DNA from: Pseudomonadota bacterium
GTDB taxonomy: Bacteria > Pseudomonadota > Alphaproteobacteria > Rhizobiales > Rhizobiaceae
DNA length: 52,293 nt
Direction of reading: 5' to 3'
Assembly: GCA_023457435.1 (NCBI GenBank)
Contig: JAEWLS010000018.1
Span: 1-52,293, forward strand
The notes under the pieces were generated by a model. The model ran no database searches, was not told the origin of the DNA, and saw nothing but the letters and a program-made list of their open reading frames with translations. The position numbers and the translations under genes were made by a program. This document shows positions 14,848 to 21,188 of this stretch, in pieces. The number at the start of each line of letters is the position of its first letter. Positions within the stretch are counted from its first letter, which is position 1.

Positions 14848-17769
14848 CTACTCCGCCGCCTCGCGCTTCCGCCCGGGCCGGCGCTCCAGCAAGTCGCGCA
14901 GGAACTGGCCGGTGTAGCTGCGCTTCGTCGCCACGATATCTTCGGGTGTGCCGGACGCGACGAGCTCGCCGCCGCCGTCGCCGCCTTCCGGCCCCAGGTC
15001 CAAGACCCAATCCGCCGTCTTGATGACTTCGAGATTGTGCTCGATGACGACGACCGTATTGCCCTGGTCGACGAGTTCCTGCAGCAGTTCCAAAAGCTTG
15101 GCAACGTCGTGGAAGTGCAGGCCCGTGGTCGGCTCGTCGAGAATGTAGAGCGTCTTGCCCGTCGCCTTGCGCGACAGTTCCTTGGCGAGCTTGATGCGCT
15201 GCGCTTCGCCGCCCGACAACGTATTCGCCTGCTGACCTACCTTGATATAGCCGAGGCCGACCTTGTGAAGCGTCTCCAGCTTGTCGCGAACGCCGGGGAC
15301 TGCGGCGAAGAATTCGACACCTTCCTCAACCGTCATGTCGAGCACGTCGGCAATGGACTTGCCCTTGAAGGTCACGTCGAGCGTTTCGCGGTTATAACGT
15401 TTGCCGTGACAGACGTCGCAGGTGACATAGACGTCGGGCAGAAAGTGCATCTCGATCTTGATGACGCCGTCGCCCTGGCACGCCTCGCAGCGTCCGCCCT
15501 TCACGTTGAACGAGAAGCGTCCGGGCTGATAGCCGCGCGCCTTCGCCTCGGGAAGGCCTGCGAACCAGTCGCGGATGGGCGTGAAGGCGCCGGTGTACGT
15601 GGCAGGGTTCGAGCGCGGCGTGCGGCCGATGGGGCTCTGGTCGATGTCGATGACCTTGTCGAGAAACTCGAGACCCTCGATGCGGTCGTGTTCGGCCGGA
15701 TGCTCGCGTGAACCCATGATACGTCGTGACGCGGCCTTGAAGAGAGTCTCGATCAGGAACGTCGACTTGCCGCCGCCGGACACGCCGGTAACCGCGGTGA
15801 AAGTGCCGAGCGGGATTTCCGCGGTGACGTTCTTGAGGTTGTTGCCACGCGCGCCCACGACCTTGATACGACGGTTTTTCTTCACCGGCCGTCGCTCGGC
15901 CGGGACCTCGATGCCCATCGCGCCCGACAGATACTGTCCGGTCAAGGAGTTGGGGTTCGCCATGACCTCCTGCGGCGTTCCCTGCGCGACGATCCGGCCG
16001 CCATGAACGCCGGCGGCTGGGCCGATGTCGACCACGTAATCCGCCGTCAGCACCGCGTCCTCGTCGTGCTCGACGACGATCACGGTGTTGCCGATGTCGC
16101 GGAGGTGCTTCAGCGTGTCGAGCAGGCGCGCATTGTCGCGCTGGTGCAGGCCGATCGACGGTTCGTCGAGCACGTAGAGGACGCCGGTGAGACCCGAGCC
16201 GATCTGGGACGCCAGCCTGATGCGCTGGCTCTCGCCGCCCGACAAGGTGCCCGAGCTGCGGGACATGGTCAGATAGTCCAGACCAACGTCGTTGAGGAAC
16301 CGCAGCCGCTCGCGGATCTCCTTGAGAATGCGTGCGGCGATCTGGTTCTGCTGCTCGGTAAGCTTGGCAGGAAGCTCGTTGAACCAGCGGTCCGCGTTGC
16401 GGATCGACATCTGCGTCGTCTCGCCGACGTGCAGGCCGGCGACCTTCACGGCGAGCGCCTCCGGCTTGAGCCGATAGCCGTGGCAGGCCGGGCAGGGCGT
16501 CGCCGACATGAAGCGCTCGATCTCCTCGCGCATCCAGGCCGATTCGGTCTCCTTCCACCGACGCTCGAGGTTGGTGATCACGCCCTCGAAGGTCTTGGTG
16601 GTCTTGTAGGAACGGAGACCGTCGTCATAAGTGAACTCGACCTTGCGCTCGCCGGTGCCGCGCAGGATCGCCGTCTTCGCCTCGTCTTTCAGGTCGCTCC
16701 ATTTGTCGGTCATCTTGAAGCCGTAGACCTTGCCCAGGGCTTCCAGGGTCTGGCTGTAATATGGCGAGCTCGACTTCGCCCAGGGCGCTATCGCACCGCT
16801 CTTGAGCGTTACGTTGTCTTCCGGGACGATCAGGTTCTCGTCGATAGCCTGCTGGCTGCCCAAGCCGTCGCAGGTCGGGCAGGCTCCGAACGGGTTATTG
16901 AAAGAGAACAGGCGCGGCTCGATCTCGGGTATGGTGAAGCCCGAGACCGGGCAGGCGAACTTTTCCGAGAACAGGATACGTTCGTGCGTCTCGTTCGCCG
17001 ATTTGTTCACCGCGTCTTCACCGGTCTGACTTGCGTCGAGCGGCTTGTCGGCAAGCTCTGCAACGGCGATGCCGTCGGCCAGTTTCAGCGCGGTCTCGAT
17101 TGAATCGGCGAGACGGCTACCGAGATCCGGACGAACCACGACGCGGTCGACCACGACGTCGATGTCATGCTTGTACTTCTTGTCCAGCGCCGGCGCGTCG
17201 GCGATCTCGTAGAAGGTGCCGTCGATCTTGACGCGCTGAAAGCCCTTCTTCTGCAGTTCGGCGAGCTCCTTCTTGTATTCGCCCTTGCGGCCGCGAACGA
17301 TCGGCGCAAGCAGAAACAGGCGCGTGCCTTCGGGCAGCGCCAATACGCGGTCGACCATCTGGCTGACCGTCTGGCTCTCGATCGGCAGCCCCGTCGCGGG
17401 CGAATAGGGAATGCCGACACGCGCGAAAAGCAGGCGAAGGTAATCGTAGATCTCGGTGACCGTGCCGACCGTCGAGCGCGGATTGCGGCTGGTTGTCTTC
17501 TGCTCGATCGAGATCGCAGGCGAAAGCCCGTCGATCTGGTCGACGTCAGGCTTCTGCATCATCTCGAGGAACTGGCGCGCGTAGGCCGAGAGGCTCTCGA
17601 CGTAGCGGCGCTGGCCCTCGGCGTAGATCGTATCGAACGCCAGCGACGACTTGCCGGAGCCCGACAGGCCCGTCATCACGATCAACCGGTCGCGCGGCAG
17701 GTCGAGATCGATGTTCTTCAAATTGTGTTCGCGCGCGCCGCGAATGGAAATGAATTTGTGGTCCGCCAT
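14848..17769 (-). CDS. uvrA: Excinuclease ABC subunit A
   Basis: Damage-recognition ATPase of nucleotide excision repair, acting as a dimer with UvrB. The 973-aa protein begins MADHKFISIRGAREHNLKNI. It has two ABC modules (Walker A GLSGSGKSS at residues 34-42 and GVSGGGKST in the second half; signatures TLSGGESQRI and TLSGGEAQRI) and zinc-finger cysteines (CPACHGYRLKP and CEACQGDG...CDVCHG). The start at 17769 is set by family similarity; the open frame continues upstream without conserved sequence. I see no LexA box upstream, unlike ssb. Confidence 0.97.
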   Translation of the reverse strand: MADHKFISIRGAREHNLKNIDLDLPRDRLIVMTGLSGSGKSSLAFDTIYAEGQRRYVESLSAYARQFLEMMQKPDVDQIDGLSPAISIEQKTTSRNPRSTVGTVTEIYDYLRLLFARVGIPYSPATGLPIESQTVSQMVDRVLALPEGTRLFLLAPIVRGRKGEYKKELAELQKKGFQRVKIDGTFYEIADAPALDKKYKHDIDVVVDRVVVRPDLGSRLADSIETALKLADGIAVAELADKPLDASQTGEDAVNKSANETHERILFSEKFACPVSGFTIPEIEPRLFSFNNPFGACPTCDGLGSQQAIDENLIVPEDNVTLKSGAIAPWAKSSSPYYSQTLEALGKVYGFKMTDKWSDLKDEAKTAILRGTGERKVEFTYDDGLRSYKTTKTFEGVITNLERRWKETESAWMREEIERFMSATPCPACHGYRLKPEALAVKVAGLHVGETTQMSIRNADRWFNELPAKLTEQQNQIAARILKEIRERLRFLNDVGLDYLTMSRSSGTLSGGESQRIRLASQIGSGLTGVLYVLDEPSIGLHQRDNARLLDTLKHLRDIGNTVIVVEHDEDAVLTADYVVDIGPAAGVHGGRIVAQGTPQEVMANPNSLTGQYLSGAMGIEVPAERRPVKKNRRIKVVGARGNNLKNVTAEIPLGTFTAVTGVSGGGKSTFLIETLFKAASRRIMGSREHPAEHDRIEGLEFLDKVIDIDQSPIGRTPRSNPATYTGAFTPIRDWFAGLPEAKARGYQPGRFSFNVKGGRCEACQGDGVIKIEMHFLPDVYVTCDVCHGKRYNRETLDVTFKGKSIADVLDMTVEEGVEFFAAVPGVRDKLETLHKVGLGYIKVGQQANTLSGGEAQRIKLAKELSRKATGKTLYILDEPTTGLHFHDVAKLLELLQELVDQGNTVVVIEHNLEVIKTADWVLDLGPEGGDGGGELVASGTPEDIVATKRSYTGQFLRDLLERRPGRKREAAE

Positions 17770-17937
17770 GACCGAAATTGCCGCCTTTGGAGAATGTGCC
17801 GCTCCGCAAGCGACGCCAGCCGGAATGTAGGTACTTTCGACGGCCGGTCGAGGGCAGGACGTGGTTTGCGGAGGTGGAAACTTGTCACGCTTTTCGCAGG
17901 TGCGGGCAAGCCTGGCATCGGAAGCCATCGCCACTTG

Positions 17938-17955
17938 CTGACAACATGTTGTCAG
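17938..17955. promoter_or_regulatory. 18-bp perfect palindrome, probable operator
   Basis: CTGACAACATGTTGTCAG is a perfect inverted repeat with two 9-bp arms and no spacer. It is AT-richer than its surroundings and lies 168 bp upstream of the uvrA start. Its symmetry suggests binding of a dimeric repressor; I cannot assign the family. It has no GAAC/GTTC core, so it is not a LexA site of the alphaproteobacterial type. Confidence 0.5.
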
Positions 17956-18207
17956 GAGCGCACGCGAAAGCACACCAATCACGTTTTGCGAAGCGGCGCG
18001 GTTTAGGGTTGACGTGTCGACCGAGGCGGGCGCAGACTTCCGGTCGATCCAGCGTCGAGCGCGTCTCCGCAAGGTCGGACGCCGCGCTCCCCGCCGCCGA
18101 TAGGCAGGCTGCGAGACGCCGCAGCCAGGCAGGTCAGCTCCGCCGGATCGTAACCCAGATGGCAACGACGAGGGAGAGGCGCATGACTCCACCGGACAGT
18201 CCCATCA

Positions 18208-18387
18208 GGCTCCGCCGTCGAGCGGAGCCGCGGTCGGCCTAGGCGCCGCCTGAAGGCCGGCAAACCCGGACGACCGTTAGCACCCAAATCGCAGAGACCT
18301 CAGTCGGATCGTCGGCCAAGCCGCGAAGCATCCGAGACAGAGCCGGCGTAAATCGCGCGGCGTAGGGTACAGAACCCAAACATCTCG
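18208..18387 (+). ncRNA. Possible structured RNA or leader ending in a terminator
   Basis: A GC-rich stretch with several self-complementary segments, the clearest being GGCTCCGC-(6 nt)-GCGGAGCC at 18208-18229, leads into the intrinsic terminator at 18388. No coding gene ends before that terminator on the plus strand, so some transcript without a protein product, or an attenuated leader of the YbjN gene, should end there. The 5' end is not defined, and I do not recognise tmRNA, RNase P, 6S or SRP RNA motifs. Confidence 0.25.
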
Positions 18388-18421
18388 GCCCCGTTCTCCA
18401 ATCAGGAGGCGGGGCTTTTTC
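18388..18421 (+). terminator. Intrinsic terminator in the uvrA-YbjN gap
   Basis: GCCCCG, then CTCC paired with GGAG around an AATCA loop, then CGGGGC followed by five T residues. It lies 86 bp upstream of the YbjN start and faces the plus strand, with no protein-coding gene before it. Confidence 0.82.
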
Positions 18422-18507
18422 GTGCCCCAAAGAGACCTGGAGAGGCCACTCATGCTTGCTTCAACCGATATTTTCGAGCCATCATCCGCAAGTCTCGGAG
18501 GATGACT

Positions 18508-19074
18508 ATGCGGAAGTTTTCTCCATTTCTTGCCGCTGCGGCAATCGCAGCGCTGATGTCGACGACGTCGGTCGCACAGCAGCAAACGCCGTCGGCACGC
18601 AAGCTCCGCACGCAAGCCTCGCCGCCGCCTAGCGCGCCATCGCCTCCAAGCGCTGCTGCACCTGCGCAAGCTTCAGACATGATCGACGCCACCGATCCGG
18701 ACAAGCTCGCGGCGATCTTGAAGGGCTTTGGCATCGCGCGCGTGGAGACCAGTTCGTCCACAGGAAATCCCAAAATCAGTGCCCGCGCCGACGGCAAGGA
18801 GTTCCAGCTCTACTTTTATGGCTGCACCGACAACGCCAACTGTCGCAGCGTTCAGTTCTGGGCATATTGGGACAAGGACGTCGCGCTCGACGCCTTGAAT
18901 GCGTGGAACAAGGACACCCGCTACGGCAAGGTCTACCTCGACGAGGACAAGGATGTGATCCTCGAGTACGATGTCAATATGGTTTCAGGTGTCTCGGACC
19001 GTACTTTCGAAGACAGCGCAGAGGTCTGGACGGAGCTTCTGTCGAGCGTGGAGAAGAAGCTGATTAATCCCTAA
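18508..19074 (+). CDS. Secreted YbjN-domain protein
   Basis: Function unknown. From ATG 18508 the product is 188 aa with a signal peptide (MRKFSPFLAAAAIAALMSTTSVAQ). An exported Ala/Pro-rich linker of about 35 residues (SPPPSAPSPPSAAAP) follows, then a YbjN-like domain containing DPDKLAAILKGFGIARVE, FYGCTDNANCRSVQFWAYW and NAWNKDTRYGKVYLDED. Two cysteines in GCTDNANC could form a disulfide. GGAGG at 18497-18501 sits 6 nt before ATG 18508 and only overlaps the spacing for ATG 18502, so the later start is preferred. It stands alone between uvrA and ssb. Confidence 0.8.
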   Translation: MRKFSPFLAAAAIAALMSTTSVAQQQTPSARKLRTQASPPPSAPSPPSAAAPAQASDMIDATDPDKLAAILKGFGIARVETSSSTGNPKISARADGKEFQLYFYGCTDNANCRSVQFWAYWDKDVALDALNAWNKDTRYGKVYLDEDKDVILEYDVNMVSGVSDRTFEDSAEVWTELLSSVEKKLINP

Positions 19075-19103
19075 CACGCGGTTTGAGTTGACCGCGCATA
19101 CGA

Positions 19104-19118
19104 GAACATATAGTGAAC
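19104..19118 (+). promoter_or_regulatory. LexA (SOS) box upstream of ssb
   Basis: GAAC-ATATAGT-GAAC matches the alphaproteobacterial LexA consensus GAAC-N7-GAAC exactly, 97 bp upstream of the ssb start. It overlaps an 18-bp dyad GTGAACATACTTGTTCAC (19113-19130) whose 7-bp arms are perfect. SOS control of ssb is established in several alphaproteobacteria; here it is inferred from the site. Confidence 0.72.
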
Positions 19119-19214
19119 ATACTTGTTCACAGCCGGCGTGCAGCCGACATTTGCCGCGGCCAGCGGCGTGGTGTACTCGCTGGAACACGATTTCGGACAA
19201 GCGCGGAGACGGAC

Positions 19215-19733
19215 ATGGCGGGTAGCGTGAACAAGGTTATCCTGGTGGGAAACCTGGGTGCAGATCCTGAGATCAGGCGGCTCAATTCCGGCGAGCCGGT
19301 CGTCAACCTGCGCATCGCGACGTCGGAGAGCTGGCGCGACAAAAATTCGGGCGAGCGCCGCGAAAAGACCGAGTGGCATCAGGTCGTCATTTTCAACGAC
19401 AACCTTGCCAAGGTCGCCGAGCAGTACCTTAAGAAGGGCATGAAGGTTTACATCGAAGGTCAGCTTCAGACTCGCAAATGGGAGAAGGACGGCGTCGAGC
19501 GGTACACCACCGAAATCGTGCTTCAGAAGTTCCGTGGCGAGTTGCAGATGCTGGATTCTCGCGGGCAGGGTGGCGACAGCGGCGAGATCGGATACGACCG
19601 TGGCGGCAGCAGCTATGGCGGCCGGTCTCAAGGCGGCGGCCGCGGCGGCGACTTCGGACATTCCGGCCCGGCGGAAGAACGCGGCGGGCGGGGTTCGTTC
19701 GCCAAGGACCTCGACGACGACATTCCCTTCTAG
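19215..19733 (+). CDS. ssb: Single-stranded DNA-binding protein
   Basis: Coats single-stranded DNA in replication, recombination and repair and recruits partners through its tail. The 172-aa protein has the OB fold (MAGSVNKVILVGNLGADPEIRR to about residue 110), a glycine-rich linker (YDRGGSSYGGRSQGGGRGG) and the acidic partner-binding tip LDDDIPF. ATG 19215 is set by GGAG at 19205 and family similarity; the upstream in-frame ATG lies in the regulatory region. The LexA box upstream suggests damage induction. The ssb/uvrA neighbourhood is common in alphaproteobacteria. Confidence 0.97.
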   Translation: MAGSVNKVILVGNLGADPEIRRLNSGEPVVNLRIATSESWRDKNSGERREKTEWHQVVIFNDNLAKVAEQYLKKGMKVYIEGQLQTRKWEKDGVERYTTEIVLQKFRGELQMLDSRGQGGDSGEIGYDRGGSSYGGRSQGGGRGGDFGHSGPAEERGGRGSFAKDLDDDIPF

Positions 19734-19748
19734 GCGCGGCCCGCTGAG

Positions 19749-20276
19749 ATGTGCGATCGCTGCGGACTGCCGGCATCCGGATCGCACGCGATCACCCTGT
19801 CGGAACGGCCCGCCCACCGGCTTGTGGGATCGTACTGGGAAGGTTCGCACGACGAGGTGCGGGCGGGAGCCCTGAAAGTGCTTCTTGCGCGCGCAAAGAC
19901 GTTGTCGGAACGCACCGCTGGAATATGGCGAAGTCCGCTGGTCGTGCTCACGTGGAACGTGCGCGCGTGCAGCGTGCGCTATTTCGTCGGCATTGCGGCC
20001 GATGTCGGTGAACTCGATTCTACGGGTTTCGACACCATCGAACTTCCCGAAATGAATTTTGTCTCCTCCTGGCATGGGCCGGACGATGGTGGTGTGGTCG
20101 AGCACTATCTCCACATGATCGAATGGATCGAAGGGCAGGGCCTTGTCCGCGACACCGGACAGTTTGCCCAGCGCGAGGAGTACCCGAACGACCTCGATCT
20201 CGATCGCGCGCCGACTTTGCGGCTGCTGCTTCCAGTCAGCGGTGTGGCTGCAGCAGGCGGCTTCGTCGCGGCGTAA
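19749..20276 (+). CDS. GyrI-like effector-binding domain protein
   Basis: Probably a stand-alone small-molecule-binding domain of the GyrI/AraC-effector type. The 175-aa sequence has the typical first strand and loop (RLVGSYWEGSHDEVRAGALKVLLARA), the middle segment RYFVGIAADVGE and the end EYLHMIEWIEGQ-type helix before the last strand (here VVEHYLHMIEWIEGQG). No DNA-binding domain is attached. The N-terminus carries a Cys pair (MCDRCG). It starts 15 nt after ssb, so it may be co-transcribed. Ligand unknown; assignment rests on fold-level resemblance only. Confidence 0.6.
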   Translation: MCDRCGLPASGSHAITLSERPAHRLVGSYWEGSHDEVRAGALKVLLARAKTLSERTAGIWRSPLVVLTWNVRACSVRYFVGIAADVGELDSTGFDTIELPEMNFVSSWHGPDDGGVVEHYLHMIEWIEGQGLVRDTGQFAQREEYPNDLDLDRAPTLRLLLPVSGVAAAGGFVAA

Positions 20277-20287
20277 TCACCGTGCCA

Positions 20288-20917
20288 TCACAGGGCAATT
20301 AAGGCTTTCACTCCGTCCGCGAAGAACTGGACGGCGAGCGCCGCGAGGATGACGCCGAGAAGGCGTGTCAGGATCGAGCGCCCGGTCTCCCCCAACAGCC
20401 CGTCGATACGCTCCGAAAGGACGAAGACCAGCCAGGTTATGACCAGGCAGACGAAGATGATGGCCAGCAGCATTGCCTTGTTCTGCCAGCCTGGATAGCC
20501 GCCGGAAATCAGCACGGAGGCGGAGATGGCGCCCGGTCCTGCAATCAGCGGGATGGCGAGGGGAAAGGCGGCGATGTTGTGGATCATGTCGCGCGTCACC
20601 GCCCGCTCGGCGCTCTTCTCGTGTCGCTGGTGGCGGCGCTCGAAGATCATGTCAAAGGCGATCACGAAGAGCAGGATGCCGCCGGCGACGCGGAACGCTG
20701 GCAGGGTGATGCCAAAGACGTTGAGGATCGCCGCGCCGGCAAGCGCAAACAGAGCCAGGACCGAGAAGCCGATGATGCTGGCGCGGACCGCCACCTGACC
20801 CCGCTCCGACCGGTTCATGCCGGACGTCAGGGCGAGGAATAGTGGCCCGAGCGCCAGCGGATCGATCGTTACAAGCAGTGTGACAAAAGCGTTGAAGCTC
20901 GTCTCGAAGCTCGGCAC
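20288..20917 (-). CDS. MarC-family integral membrane protein
   Basis: Conserved inner-membrane protein with six hydrophobic segments; despite the name, a role in antibiotic resistance is not established for the family. The 209-aa product begins MPSFETSFNAFVTLLVTIDPLALGPLFLALT and contains GGILLFVIAFDMIFERRHQ and the FPLAIPLIAGPGAISASVL motif typical of MarC/YchE. The start is GTG at 20917 with AGGAGG 6 nt upstream; the open frame further upstream (to 21031) is unrelated sequence. It is convergent with the GyrI-like gene. Confidence 0.9.
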   Translation of the reverse strand: MPSFETSFNAFVTLLVTIDPLALGPLFLALTSGMNRSERGQVAVRASIIGFSVLALFALAGAAILNVFGITLPAFRVAGGILLFVIAFDMIFERRHQRHEKSAERAVTRDMIHNIAAFPLAIPLIAGPGAISASVLISGGYPGWQNKAMLLAIIFVCLVITWLVFVLSERIDGLLGETGRSILTRLLGVILAALAVQFFADGVKALIAL

Positions 20918-21116
20918 CGGACCCCTCCTGCCAGCAGATCGACCGGAGCCTAGTCGAGTTTCGGCTACGGCAAAACGGTGGCTGCAAGCCGCGTTTGCGC
21001 GAGTCTGGAAGCGTCTGCTGTGGACAGTCAAGCAGCGGCTCGGACCGCTCCGAGCAACGCATTGAAATTCAAAGGAGTTTCAGCATCCGTCTTGGCATCG
21101 CTGTGAGGCCGCCGAA

Positions 21117-21146
21117 TTGGTTATCGGCGCGGGCTTCCTATATAAG
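21117..21146 (+). promoter_or_regulatory. Candidate sigma-70 promoter of gyrA
   Basis: TTGGTT (21117-21122) and TATATA (21139-21144) are 16 bp apart; reading TATAAG (21141-21146) as the -10 gives 18 bp. It lies about 45 nt upstream of the gyrA start in an AT-rich patch that is unusual for this window. Confidence 0.5.
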
Positions 21147-21188
21147 AAAACAGAAGAATTCCGATTCCCAACAGCATCGTGACCAATC

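Larger units (their letters stand above)
17770..18507. other. 738-bp intergenic region between uvrA and the YbjN gene
   Basis: No gene is supported here. Open frames on both strands translate to arginine/proline-rich low-complexity protein and look spurious. What it does hold: an 18-bp perfect dyad at 17938-17955, a GC-rich structured stretch including an 8-bp perfect stem at 18208-18229, and a terminator at 18388-18421. The divergent uvrA promoter must lie in the first part, but I cannot point to it. Confidence 0.7.

Noticed and set aside
17770..18000. LexA box for uvrA
   Set aside because: No GAAC-N7-GAAC or GTTC-N7-GTTC site is visible in this stretch.
17778..18242. 154-aa plus-strand frame in the uvrA-YbjN gap
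   Set aside because: Arg-rich, no recognisable motif, no good ribosome-binding site, and it crosses the palindrome; treated as non-coding.
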